A DNA stretch of 64,000 nucleotides from Spirosomataceae bacterium TFI 002. Its GTDB lineage: Bacteria > Bacteroidota > Bacteroidia > Cytophagales > Spirosomataceae. The stretch's first letter is position 1. Each line of letters begins with the position of its first letter. The notes below the pieces were generated by a model. That model was not told the origin of the DNA. It ran no database searches and was given only the letters and a program-made list of their open reading frames with translations. Where the stretch lies: NCBI GenBank assembly GCA_900230115.1, contig LT907983.1, forward strand, positions 2,418,001 to 2,482,000, in the 5' to 3' direction. This document shows positions 26,455 to 35,322 of the stretch, in pieces. The position numbers and the translations under genes were made by a program.

Positions 26455-26692
26455 GTTTTCTTTTGGGCTAAAGCCCTTTCCGGTTTGGTTTCTTTCCCAT
26501 ACCCACGGGCTAAAGCCCGTGGTAATTACTAATTCGACGAACCGTTACTCTTTAAAACAAAAAAATCCCACAAAATTTAAAAGGTTACGTAATTACGAGT
26601 TCTAAGAGTAATACGAAGAACAAGAAATTTCCCACGGGTTTCAACCCGTGGATCTACAAAAAGACCTGAGTCCGCTCCGACTTTAGTCGAAA
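26455..26692. repeat. Palindrome (REP-like) array, left arm of RAYT island
   Basis: Four imperfect or perfect palindromes in a row: gggctaaagccc (26465-26476), a 20-base CCACGGGCT/AGCCCGTGG hairpin (26503-26522), a CCACGGGTT/AACCCGTGG hairpin (26632-26651) and cgactttagtcg (26678-26689). The same four, in the same order and with similar spacers, recur on the other side of the transposase gene. No coding region lies in the stretch. Confidence 0.85.
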
Positions 26693-26703
26693 AATACGAA
26701 GAA

Positions 26704-27147
26704 CTACTTCTCGTCCTTTATTATTTCAAAACCGTTCTTTAACAAGTAGTCATCAAACTCTTCTTCCCACGTTTTCTTTTGATGGTGTTGTTCTTGTCTT
26801 GCGATGTAAGCTCTTACTTTGGGGATAATAGATTCTGAAACTCCTACTGCCCAGTATTCATCTTGCCACTCGAATTTCTCTTTTAGAAGTCCTTGCTTAT
26901 TTATCCAAAAAGCAGATTCTCCTTTTATGAGCTGCATTACCTTACTCATTGTTTGCTCCGAACTCAGTGAAATCAAGCAATGACAATGATCCGAATAGCC
27001 GTTGACGATGTCTATAAAAATTCCTTTATTGAAACCGTTAGCCTTGATGTGATCCCACATTGCCTTTCTTAATTCTGGAGTTTGAAGATGCGGAATACGG
27101 TGTTTTGTACTCCATACAAAATGAATGAATACTCTCACATATGGCAT
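26704..27147 (-). CDS. REP-associated Y1 tyrosine transposase (RAYT / IS200-like)
   Basis: A 147-residue single-strand transposase of the Y1 (PF01797) family. The HUH motif is H54-C-H56 in YSDHCHCL, and the catalytic tyrosine is probably Y114 in VRAYIARQEQHH. The length and both motifs are complete, so the gene looks intact. It is bracketed by near-identical palindrome arrays, which makes it a REP-associated transposase (RAYT) rather than a conventional IS200 with subterminal hairpins. RAYTs bind and cleave REP hairpins and are thought to spread them. Neighbours on either side are ordinary housekeeping genes. Confidence 0.9.
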   Translation of the reverse strand: MPYVRVFIHFVWSTKHRIPHLQTPELRKAMWDHIKANGFNKGIFIDIVNGYSDHCHCLISLSSEQTMSKVMQLIKGESAFWINKQGLLKEKFEWQDEYWAVGVSESIIPKVRAYIARQEQHHQKKTWEEEFDDYLLKNGFEIIKDEK

Positions 27148-27211
27148 TTTAATAGTGGTTTAATGTACTAAAATACGTTTTTTCTTCTAATTCTCGAATA
27201 CCTTGGAACCC

Positions 27212-27391
27212 GTTTTCTTTTGGGCTAAAGCCCTTTTCGGTATGGTTTCTTCTCCTTACCCACGGGCTAAATCCCGTGGTAATTACTAATTCGAAGAAAG
27301 TACTTAGACTTATCAAAAAACAAGAATATTCCCACGACTTTTAGGTTGTAGATAAACAAACTGACCGTTGTCCTTTCCGACTTTAGTCGAA
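27212..27391. repeat. Palindrome (REP-like) array, right arm of RAYT island
   Basis: Copies of the left-arm elements in the same order: gggctaaagccc (27222-27233), a CCACGGGCT/ATCCCGTGG hairpin with one mismatch (27260-27279), a decayed CCCACGACTTTTAGGTTGTAG copy (27331-27351) that no longer pairs well, and cgactttagtcg (27378-27389). The spacers ggtaattactaattcga and caagaa are also shared with the left arm. The rest of 27148-27564 has no gene; a TATTTTTG promoter box for asd lies at 27441-27448. Confidence 0.85.
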
Positions 27392-27564
27392 ACCAACACC
27401 TCTTTTTACACTTTTTCTTTTCCTATCACAGATTTCACACTATTTTTGCAGCCCAATTGGACTCAACATCACAAACTAGAAATCAAAAACAGAAGGAATA
27501 GACCTGTCCTTCTATTCATCATTAAACTATCCTGCCATGGGTCGGAGGATAAAGTTTAACAAAT

Positions 27565-28557
27565 ATGAAAGTTGCAGTTATTGGAGCAACCGGCCTTGTA
27601 GGCGGTGAAATCCTAAAAGTATTAGCAGAACGTAATTTCCCAGTTAGCGAGATTATTCCAGTTGCATCTGAAAGATCGATTGGTAAAAAAATTGCATTTA
27701 AAGACAAGGAATACACGGTTGTTGGTTACGACGAAGCCATCAAAATGAAACCCAACGTAGCTATTTTTTCAGCTGGTGGTGGAACATCTCTTGAGATGGC
27801 CCCTAAGTTTGCAGAAGCAGGAATTACAGTAGTTGACAACTCGTCAGCTTGGAGAATGGATCCAACCAAAAAACTGGTTGTGCCAGAGGTAAACGCTAGC
27901 TCGCTTACTGCTGAAGACAAAATTATAGCAAACCCAAATTGCTCAACCATACAAATGGTCGTAGTGCTAAAACCACTACATGACAAATATAAAATCAAGC
28001 GTGTTGTTGTCTCAACTTATCAGTCTGTAACTGGTTCAGGAAAAAAAGCTGTTGATCAGTTATTTGATGAAAGAAATGGAAAGGTCGTAAGCGACCCAGC
28101 TTACCCACACAAGATTGATTTAAATGTGATTCCTCATATTGATGTATTCCTAGAAAACGGATACACCAAAGAAGAAATGAAGATGATCAAGGAGACTAAC
28201 AAGATCATGGAAGACGATAGCATCAAAGTAACGGCAACCACTGTACGTATTCCTACAGTAGGTGGGCACTCAGAAGCTATCAATATAGAATTTGAAAACG
28301 ATTTTGACCTTGCTACCGTTCGCGAACTAATCGCAGCTATACCAGGAGTAATAGTACAAGACGACCCTGCAAATAATATTTATCCTATGCCGCTTAATTC
28401 ACACGGAAAGGACGAAGTATTTGTTGGTCGAATTCGTAGAGACGAGTCTCAAGCAAATACATTAAACTTATGGTGTGTTGCTGACAACCTCCGCAAAGGA
28501 GCTGCAACTAATGCTGTACAAATAGCTGAATACCTTTCGGAGAAAGGTATGATCTAA
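27565..28557 (+). CDS. asd: Aspartate-semialdehyde dehydrogenase
   Basis: An NADPH enzyme of the lysine/threonine/methionine branch, 330 residues. The start MKVAVIGATGLVGGEILKVL gives the Rossmann GxTGxVG motif. The catalytic cysteine is in NPNCSTIQMVV (about 131), the GSGKKAVDQL segment follows, and the active His is in VGGHSEAINIE near 235. It is an ordinary gram-negative-type enzyme of normal length. A TATTTTTG box about 110 bases upstream suggests its own promoter. A bidirectional hairpin separates it from the convergent Nramp-like gene. Confidence 0.96.
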   Translation: MKVAVIGATGLVGGEILKVLAERNFPVSEIIPVASERSIGKKIAFKDKEYTVVGYDEAIKMKPNVAIFSAGGGTSLEMAPKFAEAGITVVDNSSAWRMDPTKKLVVPEVNASSLTAEDKIIANPNCSTIQMVVVLKPLHDKYKIKRVVVSTYQSVTGSGKKAVDQLFDERNGKVVSDPAYPHKIDLNVIPHIDVFLENGYTKEEMKMIKETNKIMEDDSIKVTATTVRIPTVGGHSEAINIEFENDFDLATVRELIAAIPGVIVQDDPANNIYPMPLNSHGKDEVFVGRIRRDESQANTLNLWCVADNLRKGAATNAVQIAEYLSEKGMI

Positions 28558-28584
28558 GATCATAAGTAAAGACTTTATTGGACT

Positions 28585-28615
28585 AAAAACCTCTTCTATT
28601 CGGAGAGGTTTTTTT
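28585..28615. terminator. Terminator between asd and the Nramp-like gene
   Basis: A perfect 10-base stem AAAAACCTCT/AGAGGTTTTT with a 9-base loop. It has Ts on the + side and, on the - side, the A-run of the stem itself gives Ts, so it can serve both convergent genes. Confidence 0.88.
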
Positions 28616-29888
28616 ATATCGCAGCAAAATAATCAATAACCGAAACAAGCCCGTTGTAGGAAACCACAAGCGAAAATACAAGTGCCAGTATCATCCCAAT
28701 ATTTAATAAAAGTGATGCTTTGTACTTTCCCATTAAGCTTTTAATATTTGATAAAACTAAAATACACACAATGACCAATGGAAGAATAAATACATTGAAA
28801 ACTTGTGATAAAACCTGTATTTGAATTGGGTTTCCACCCCAAAGCACACCTGCCAAACCAATAAGGCAAGATAGCCCCGCAATAAGCTTAAACCTCTTAG
28901 AAGAAACATCTAATTCGCCATTTTGAAAATCTGCAATCATCAATGGGGTAATCATTAAAATTGGGAAAATAGAGGACAAACCAGCTGCTACTATTCCAAA
29001 AAAGAAAACTACCACCGCAAACTTCCCTGCAACAGGTTCTAGGGTATAGATCATGTCTAGAACTTTGTTGACCACAATGCCTTTTTCAAACAACACAGAG
29101 CTTGCAACAGCCATGATGGACCCACTTATTACAAAAATTAAAACAACCGCTAGAATCGCATCTTTTCTTTGATCTTTTAGATTCTCGAGCTTCCACCCTT
29201 TTCCTTTAATAAACAAAGGCCGTGAAATAAATGTAGCCGAAGCCATTGTTGTTCCTACAAATGCAGCAACTAACATTTTCCCTCCTGGAACATCCGGTAC
29301 AGATGGAATCATCCCTCTCACAATTTCTTTACTACTAGGAAGTACTACAAAAAAAGAAATCAAAAATGAAGTCCCCAACACAACTACCATGATCAAAAGT
29401 ATCTTTTCAAAAACAGTATAAGACCCTTTCCAAATGAGAAAATAGAAACATGAAATAATCAAAAGTGCTATGACCAAAACAGTTTCGTATTCACGGTTTT
29501 TTATCGCTGGTACAAAAAGTACCATCATCTCATAAATTGCATTGGAGGTTATTCCTAAAATACCGATTAAGGAGTTCATTTGACCGAAACCAATACCTAT
29601 AATGATAAATACAGCAAGCACTTTCCCATATTTAAGGTTCTTACGTATTCCGTTTAAAGCCGAAAACCCAGTAACCAAAGCGAAGCGTCCATATGCCTCA
29701 ATAAGTACGTAAGAGAAAATGCAACTTAGGCAAAGCACCCAAAGCAATTGCATTCCAAACCGGCTCCCAGCAACTGTCATAGAAGTCACACTTCCAGTAC
29801 CAATTGTAAAACCAATAGCCATAAAGGCTGGGCCCAACGAAAGCAAAATCTTTATTACACTAGAGAAAAAACCTTTCTTTAACTGCAT
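28614..29888 (-). CDS. Nramp-family-like membrane transporter, atypical
   Basis: A 424-residue protein with about eleven spans and the overall pattern of Nramp (SLC11) metal transporters, starting with LSLGPAFMAIGF (about 16-27). The key metal-binding parts differ. Where Nramp has DPGN in TM1 this protein reads TIGTGSVTS (about 28-36), and where TM6 has MPH it reads VGTTMASATFIS. It thus lacks the ligands for Mn2+/Fe2+ and may move another cation, such as Mg2+ as in Nramp-related branches, or something else. The ATG start is clear. It is convergent with asd and shares its terminator. Confidence 0.75.
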   Translation of the reverse strand: MQLKKGFFSSVIKILLSLGPAFMAIGFTIGTGSVTSMTVAGSRFGMQLLWVLCLSCIFSYVLIEAYGRFALVTGFSALNGIRKNLKYGKVLAVFIIIGIGFGQMNSLIGILGITSNAIYEMMVLFVPAIKNREYETVLVIALLIISCFYFLIWKGSYTVFEKILLIMVVVLGTSFLISFFVVLPSSKEIVRGMIPSVPDVPGGKMLVAAFVGTTMASATFISRPLFIKGKGWKLENLKDQRKDAILAVVLIFVISGSIMAVASSVLFEKGIVVNKVLDMIYTLEPVAGKFAVVVFFFGIVAAGLSSIFPILMITPLMIADFQNGELDVSSKRFKLIAGLSCLIGLAGVLWGGNPIQIQVLSQVFNVFILPLVIVCILVLSNIKSLMGKYKASLLLNIGMILALVFSLVVSYNGLVSVIDYFAAI

Positions 29889-30005
29889 TGATTTTTTTAA
29901 TTAAATAAGATTTCGAAATCAGACAAATATTAGCAAAGCAATGCCTATGTAGCGTGTTATTGATCACCTACTTAATAACTTAAAACGAAAAAATTCTATG
30001 TCGGA

Positions 30006-31013
30006 CTAGCCTTCTTCTTTGAGAATAAAACTTTCTAGTTTCTCAACCATGTTTTTACTACCTGTGAAAAACGGAACTCGCTGGTGTAGTTCTGTAGGCT
30101 TTATATTGAGCACAGACGAATACCCATCGCTCTCGCCCCCTCCCGAATGTTTTGCAAGAAAGGCTATAGGGTTACACTCGTACAATAACCTGAGCTTCCC
30201 TTCTGGATAAAAGGCTGTACTTGGATAAAGGTAAATGCCTCCCTTTATTAAGTTTCTATGAAAGTCTGAAACTAAGGAACCAATGTATCTTGATGCATAA
30301 GGCTCTTTGGTGTCGTCGGCTGCTCGGCAATACTGCAAGTAACTTTTCACTCCATTTGTGAAAAAATCCCTGCTGCCCTCATTTACGCTATATATATTTC
30401 CATTTTCAGGAAAAGTCATTTTGGGATGTGATAAGTAAAACACCCCTAAGGCTGGGTTTAAAGTAAAGCCATTCACTTCTTGCCCTGTGCTGTAAACTAG
30501 CATTGTGGAAGTACCATATACCACATAACCAGCAGCTACTTGCTCTGAACCCTTTTGTAAAAAATCTTCTAAAACTACTTCCGACTCAACAGGCGAAACT
30601 CTTTTGTAAATAGAAAAAATGGTACCCACAGAGACGTTTACATCAATATTGGAAGAACCATCCAAGGGATCCATCAAAATGACATATTTGCTTTTATTAC
30701 CAGCATTTTTAATGGCAATAAAGCTGTCTTCTTCTTCACTAGCTATTCCACAAACAACTTCCCTTTTTGATAGGGCTTGAATGAAGGTATTATTAGCCAT
30801 TACATCCAATTTTTGCTGGTCTTCTCCTTGAATATTGGTTTCGCCTGCTACACCCAAAATATCAACTAGGCCAGCCTTGTTAACTTCGTGGTTCACTATT
30901 TTGGCCGCCAAACCAATGCCATTTAGGATATTGGTAAGTTCGCCAGTTGAAAAGGAAAATTCATTTTGTTTTTCAATGATAAACTCTCCAAGCGTTTTGT
31001 GCTTTATGTCCAT
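30006..31013 (-). CDS. fbp: Fructose-1,6-bisphosphatase, class I
   Basis: A 335-residue gluconeogenic phosphatase. The metal and substrate motifs are intact: EEEDSF (near 90), [17 protein letters not shown] (about 113-129), and [23 protein letters not shown]-type region split near 235-258. I chose the ATG at 31013; a GTG two codons earlier is possible. Gluconeogenesis is needed when growing on alginate-derived pyruvate and GAP. Its position next to the alginate locus is therefore sensible, though fbp is separated from it by 226 bases. Confidence 0.96.
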   Translation of the reverse strand: MDIKHKTLGEFIIEKQNEFSFSTGELTNILNGIGLAAKIVNHEVNKAGLVDILGVAGETNIQGEDQQKLDVMANNTFIQALSKREVVCGIASEEEDSFIAIKNAGNKSKYVILMDPLDGSSNIDVNVSVGTIFSIYKRVSPVESEVVLEDFLQKGSEQVAAGYVVYGTSTMLVYSTGQEVNGFTLNPALGVFYLSHPKMTFPENGNIYSVNEGSRDFFTNGVKSYLQYCRAADDTKEPYASRYIGSLVSDFHRNLIKGGIYLYPSTAFYPEGKLRLLYECNPIAFLAKHSGGGESDGYSSVLNIKPTELHQRVPFFTGSKNMVEKLESFILKEEG

Positions 31014-31239
31014 TTCCACTTTGTTTTAAAATTTTCTGCCAATCTAATGAGAAGATATAAATATACTATCCTACTCTTTTATTCCTCCCAATATCTTACA
31101 CCCATTTGAGCTGCCACCAGATACACGATGCTGATTCTTTAATTCTAGTTACACCACTCAACCTCTCACTAAGCCTGCGTATGATGTATTGAAATTCATA
31201 AGTGAAACTTAAACGAATCACTTATGAATTGTAGAACAT

Positions 31240-32004
31240 TTATATTCCTAATGCTTGACCTCCTCCTACTTGAATAGTTTCAGCAGTTATAAAAGAGGCG
31301 TCATCACTTGCTAGAAATGATACTACCGAGGCTACCTCTTGTGGTTGACCTAGTCTACCCAACATAATATTGTTTTTCCACGAAGCAAAAACTTCTGGCT
31401 TGGTTGACTTTATTTGAGCGTGAAAAGGCGTATCGATTGTTCCAGGTGAAACTGCATTTACTCTTATTCCGTCCTCTGCTAAATCTTTTGCAAGAGCTCT
31501 TGTAATCGCATGCACACCTGCTTTTGATGTTCCATAAATTCCTGCTCCTGGTCCACCTGCATTCCAACCAGCATTAGAAGTATAATTTATGATCGATGCA
31601 TTTTTCCCTTTTTTAAGAAAAGGTATCGCAGCTCTTGACGCAAAAAATACCGAGTCAAGGTTAAGTGCCATAACAAATCTGTAAAACTCAGTTGTCATTT
31701 CTTCAAACCTTGATCTCCCTCCCAAGCCACCAGCATTATTTACCAATACGTCTATTCTACCATACTTATTCCCAATCTCATTGATATTGGCAGTAACTTC
31801 TTCTTCCTTAGTTACATCGAATCCATAATATTCTGCCTTAATGCCTGCTGCAGTAAGTTCTTTAACTCTTTCTGCTCCAGCGGCATCATCTATTCCATTG
31901 AGCATCACTGTATAACCGTCTTGTCCTAGTCTTTTTGCTACTTCAAATCCAATTCCACCTGTTGCTCCAGTTATAACCGCTATTTTTCCTTCTGCTTTGC
32001 TCAT
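31240..32004 (-). CDS. Short-chain dehydrogenase/reductase, alginate locus (a)
   Basis: A 254-residue SDR. The cofactor motif TGATGGIG is at residues 13-20, NNAGG is near 89, the catalytic Ser is in INYTSNAG and Tyr-Lys in GIYGTSKAG (near 160). This size and context fit a reductase for 4-deoxy-L-erythro-5-hexoseulose uronate (DEH) that yields 2-keto-3-deoxygluconate, or a KduD-like enzyme. It is the last gene of the alginate locus on the - strand. A second SDR (34567) has only moderate resemblance, so one of them probably has a different substrate; which is DehR cannot be told. Confidence 0.88.
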   Translation of the reverse strand: MSKAEGKIAVITGATGGIGFEVAKRLGQDGYTVMLNGIDDAAGAERVKELTAAGIKAEYYGFDVTKEEEVTANINEIGNKYGRIDVLVNNAGGLGGRSRFEEMTTEFYRFVMALNLDSVFFASRAAIPFLKKGKNASIINYTSNAGWNAGGPGAGIYGTSKAGVHAITRALAKDLAEDGIRVNAVSPGTIDTPFHAQIKSTKPEVFASWKNNIMLGRLGQPQEVASVVSFLASDDASFITAETIQVGGGQALGI

Positions 32005-32058
32005 TTTGATGATTTTATTTTTTAGTGTTTTTATTAATTATGAAATCTCCATTAACCA

Positions 32059-33363
32059 TTATGCCGATTTAGGCTTTAATGGCTCAATCTTAGGACATAG
32101 GATCCAAATTGCAAGCAATGCTACAATTGCCAATGCTCCACCAATTAAAAATGCGGGTGTATAGTTACCTCCAGTCGTTATTATTGGGACCAAGATGGTA
32201 AGTCCTGCTGCACCAAGTTTAGCTGCCATACCTGCAAACCCTGAAAGGGTACCTACTATTTTTCCACTGTAAAGATCACTTGGGATGGTCTGAACATTTC
32301 CTATGGCTATTTGAAATCCGAAAAGTAATACTGCCATAATTATTACAGCATTCATCGCAGATTCTGGTGTTCTAAGAAGGAAAAAACATGGAATCATTAT
32401 TAGACAGCCCAAAGTGATGGTCATCTTTCGAGTTTTATCAATGGACCACCCTGCTGAAATTCTATTTTTGGCTAAGAAGCCTCCAAATAAAGCTCCAATC
32501 ATAGCTCCTACGTATGGTACCCATGCTGAAAATGCAATTTGTTTAATATCCATTCCAAATACTTCTGACAAGTAGATTGGTATCCAAACTATAAATAGCC
32601 ACCAAATAGGATCAATTGCAGCCGAGGCTATAATCACTCCCCAACTCTCTTTGTGTTTGAGTAATTGACCAGTTGTAGGTGTATATCCTTCATCGTAATT
32701 TCCATCTTTATCAAGGTCTTGATTTCGTTGACCAGAAAGAATAAACTTTCTTTCATCTTCTGTCAACCATGGGTGCGATTTTGGATCAGCTTTAACAATG
32801 AACAACCAAGGTATTAACCATAAAAACCCAAGTACAGCAACTACAATAAAAATAGCTTTCCAATCAAAATATAAAGACAATAACCCTATGATCGGATAGG
32901 CTACTATACCTCCTATTGCTGCTCCCGAATTAAAAATTCCTTGAGCAAGTGCACGCTCTTTTGTTGGAAACCATTCTGAATTTGCCTTAGCAGCTCCTGG
33001 CCAGTTTCCAGCCTCTGCAATACCTAATATTGACCTAAAGATTGAGAAGCTAAGTATTCCTTGAGCAAAGGCATGCAACAAAGTAGCAATAGACCAAACG
33101 CCAATTGAAAGTGCAAAACCAATTCTGGTTCCTATCCAATCGAATATTTTACCGAAAAGAGCTTGACCTCCCGCATATGACAATATAAATACTGTTGATA
33201 TCGTACCATAGATTGCCTTATGCCCATCTGCATCCATTTCAGGAAATAAGTCTTTAGCTATATCTGGCCACAAGGCTCCAAAAGCTTGCCTATCTATATA
33301 GTTTATTACAGCAGCCAAAGCCACGAGTCCTACTACCCACCATCTTAAACCTTTTAATTTCAT
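32059..33363 (-). CDS. MFS transporter, hexuronate/DEH-type (ACS family)
   Basis: A 434-residue major-facilitator protein with twelve spans. The N-terminal VINYIDRQAFGALWPDI (about 20-36) is characteristic of the anion:cation symporter group that includes ExuT, GudP and related hexuronate carriers. In alginate loci these bring unsaturated uronates or DEH through the inner membrane. The loop FDWIGTRIGF between TM2 and TM3 is the usual MFS loop motif. It is 13 bases upstream of the alginate lyase gene's end on the same strand and belongs to the same operon. No signal for start other than the ATG. Confidence 0.9.
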   Translation of the reverse strand: MKLKGLRWWVVGLVALAAVINYIDRQAFGALWPDIAKDLFPEMDADGHKAIYGTISTVFILSYAGGQALFGKIFDWIGTRIGFALSIGVWSIATLLHAFAQGILSFSIFRSILGIAEAGNWPGAAKANSEWFPTKERALAQGIFNSGAAIGGIVAYPIIGLLSLYFDWKAIFIVVAVLGFLWLIPWLFIVKADPKSHPWLTEDERKFILSGQRNQDLDKDGNYDEGYTPTTGQLLKHKESWGVIIASAAIDPIWWLFIVWIPIYLSEVFGMDIKQIAFSAWVPYVGAMIGALFGGFLAKNRISAGWSIDKTRKMTITLGCLIMIPCFFLLRTPESAMNAVIIMAVLLFGFQIAIGNVQTIPSDLYSGKIVGTLSGFAGMAAKLGAAGLTILVPIITTGGNYTPAFLIGGALAIVALLAIWILCPKIEPLKPKSA

Positions 33364-33376
33364 ATAGATTTTCTAT

Positions 33377-34162
33377 TTAATTATGACTGACATCTAATTT
33401 GTATATAACCACTTCTCCAAAATCCTGTGGGTCTGCATTGTGTTTATCGTTTTTTCCCCATGATGCCGACTGTGTATAGCATCCCGCTTTAAAATAAGAA
33501 TCAGGAAATTTCAATGCATAGGCTTCAATCAGCTTATCATCGAAATAAGACTTAATCTCATTGTTTTCAACAACCCACTTTATTTTGAAACGAGTACCTA
33601 AAATATAATCCATAGTTAATGTTGTTCCTGCTTTCCCGTTGTGGGATAAAAATAATTTTTTGTCTTCAAGTCGGCAGGTTATTACATCATCAAATTCGCC
33701 TGTACTATGAATTTGACCAGCCACAACATGTTTCTTATGGTCAGGAACGGCATTTATCGCTTGCTCTATTTCGAGTATATGTTTACCCTCACTCGATTGC
33801 CATTTTGCCTCTTTCCCATTTGTCATTTCACGAAACTCACACCTTGGGTAACCTGATCCGCTGGTATGAGCACCTCCTGCATGAGCTCTAAAAACTACCC
33901 CATCATTGCTAGAATTCACGAAATAGAAGTCATCAAGAATATATGCATTCAAGGCATCTTGTTTTATTTCATGAGCAACTTTACTTTCACTCCCATCTTT
34001 TCCAAATTGATCAAAAGGAATTGTGATTTTCCAGTTTTCTAAATCAATAACCTTTGAAGGTATATTTTTGAGAACCTTATGCTCACTAGGTGTCACATTT
34101 TTCTCACAGTTGATAAATAAACCTATAAATACCGTTAGTGCGAAAAGCTTAAATGACTCCAT
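33377..34162 (-). CDS. Alginate lyase, polysaccharide lyase family 7, lipoprotein
   Basis: A 261-residue PL7 enzyme. The signal peptide ends at a probable lipobox Cys19 (FINCEKN), so it sits on a membrane. All three PL7 motifs are present: R107-C-E-F-R111 (form of RxELR), Q150-I-H152 with the catalytic His, and YFKAGCYTQ (223-231) with the catalytic Tyr229. The QIH form, as opposed to QVH, is usually linked with guluronate preference; this is a family tendency, not proof. The length is close to a bare catalytic domain. It cuts alginate into unsaturated oligomers. Confidence 0.94.
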   Translation of the reverse strand: MESFKLFALTVFIGLFINCEKNVTPSEHKVLKNIPSKVIDLENWKITIPFDQFGKDGSESKVAHEIKQDALNAYILDDFYFVNSSNDGVVFRAHAGGAHTSGSGYPRCEFREMTNGKEAKWQSSEGKHILEIEQAINAVPDHKKHVVAGQIHSTGEFDDVITCRLEDKKLFLSHNGKAGTTLTMDYILGTRFKIKWVVENNEIKSYFDDKLIEAYALKFPDSYFKAGCYTQSASWGKNDKHNADPQDFGEVVIYKLDVSHN

Positions 34163-34194
34163 TTTTTCCTTTTGATCTCTTTATGTGGGCTTAG

Positions 34195-34536
34195 TTATAA
34201 AAAATCTTCTCTCATTGGGCTAAAGAAATCCAATAGTACACCTTGCTCTGTACAAACTGCTCCGTGAGGTACATGAGGTGGAATATAAAATACATCTCCA
34301 GTCTTAAGCGTTTTGGTTTCGTCTCCAATTGTTACATCAAAGCTTCCGCTTTCTACATAAGTTGTTTGGCTATGAAAATGGTCGTGAATTGGGCCAATTC
34401 CTCCTTTCAAAAACTCTACCTTAACAAGCATAAGGTTCTCATCGTATGACATTATTTTTCTACGAATAAGCTCATTTACTTGTTGCCACTCTACTGTGGT
34501 ATCCTTTACAAAAGTTTCTACTATATTATTTGTCAT
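34195..34536 (-). CDS. kdgF: KdgF-like cupin (unsaturated uronate lineariser)
   Basis: A 113-residue single cupin. The metal ligands by motif are H51, H53, Q57 and H91 (IHDHFHSQ and PHVPHGAV), as in KdgF proteins. These speed the ring-opening of 4,5-unsaturated monouronates from alginate or pectin to the linear DEH. The gene lies between the SDR gene and the PL7 gene on the same strand, with 30 and 32 bases on either side. Its position in the alginate operon supports the name; other small cupins share the fold, so the name is by context. Confidence 0.85.
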   Translation of the reverse strand: MTNNIVETFVKDTTVEWQQVNELIRRKIMSYDENLMLVKVEFLKGGIGPIHDHFHSQTTYVESGSFDVTIGDETKTLKTGDVFYIPPHVPHGAVCTEQGVLLDFFSPMREDFL

Positions 34537-34566
34537 TTTTATTTTAATTAAAAGGGTTTTAAAGTT

Positions 34567-35322
34567 TTATGAAAAGGCTAAACCGCCGTTGATATCAAAA
34601 TTTGCTCCTGTGATAAATGAGGACTCTGGTGAAGCTAAATAAGCCACAAGGTCTGCTACCTCACTTGCTTCTCCTTCTCTACGAAGTGGAGTCATACCTG
34701 CAACTTTTGTTCTTACCTCATCTGTAGTAAAAGTATCATGAAAAGTAGTTGCAATCATTCCTGGGCAAAGAGCGTTCACCCGTATTCCTTGAGGACCCAG
34801 TTCTTTGGATAGTGATCTCGTATAAGTAGTTACAGCACCTTTAGAAGCCGCATATATTCCAGAGCCTGCTCCACCACCATCTCTTGCTGCTTGTGAAGAG
34901 AAATTTACTATTGATGCCCCTGACTTCATAAGCGGAACAACAGCCTGAGTTACCAAAAACAATGAATTAAAGTTTAAGGCCATCACATGGTTGACGAAGT
35001 TTTCGTCCAATTCTGATAGCGTTCTTCTTTCAACTAAGCCTCCAGCAACATTGACAAGAATATGTATTTCATCGCCAAAAGCGGCTACCGTTTGTTTCAT
35101 TAAGTTTGATATATCGTCCGACTTCGTCATATCTCCTTGCACCAATATCGCTTCTCCTCCTACCTCTACGATTTCTTTCACTGTTTGTTCAGCAGATTCT
35201 TTGCCGCCAAAATAGTTAACCACTACTTTAGCCCCCATAGATGCAAGCTTAAGTGATGTCATTTTCCCAATATCGCGTCCACCACCAGTGACAATTGCTA
35301 CTTTTCCTTTAAGGTTTGTCAT
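34567..35322 (-). CDS. Short-chain dehydrogenase/reductase, alginate locus (b)
   Basis: A 251-residue SDR with TGGGRDIGK (12-20) as cofactor loop, NVAGG near 91, Ser in VNFSSQAA and Tyr-Lys in GIYAASKGA. The GGGRDIG form is unusual but compatible with NADPH or NADH. It starts 4 bases inside the stop of the PL17 gene (ATGA overlap), so it is tightly tied to exolytic alginate degradation. That makes it the better candidate for DEH reductase (DehR) of the two SDRs. This assignment is inference. Confidence 0.88.
   Translation of the reverse strand: MTNLKGKVAIVTGGGRDIGKMTSLKLASMGAKVVVNYFGGKESAEQTVKEIVEVGGEAILVQGDMTKSDDISNLMKQTVAAFGDEIHILVNVAGGLVERRTLSELDENFVNHVMALNFNSLFLVTQAVVPLMKSGASIVNFSSQAARDGGGAGSGIYAASKGAVTTYTRSLSKELGPQGIRVNALCPGMIATTFHDTFTTDEVRTKVAGMTPLRREGEASEVADLVAYLASPESSFITGANFDINGGLAFS

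Noticed and set aside
26455-27391. Complete IS200/IS605 element
   Set aside because: No TnpB and no single pair of subterminal hairpins. The flanking duplicated REP arrays fit a RAYT better.
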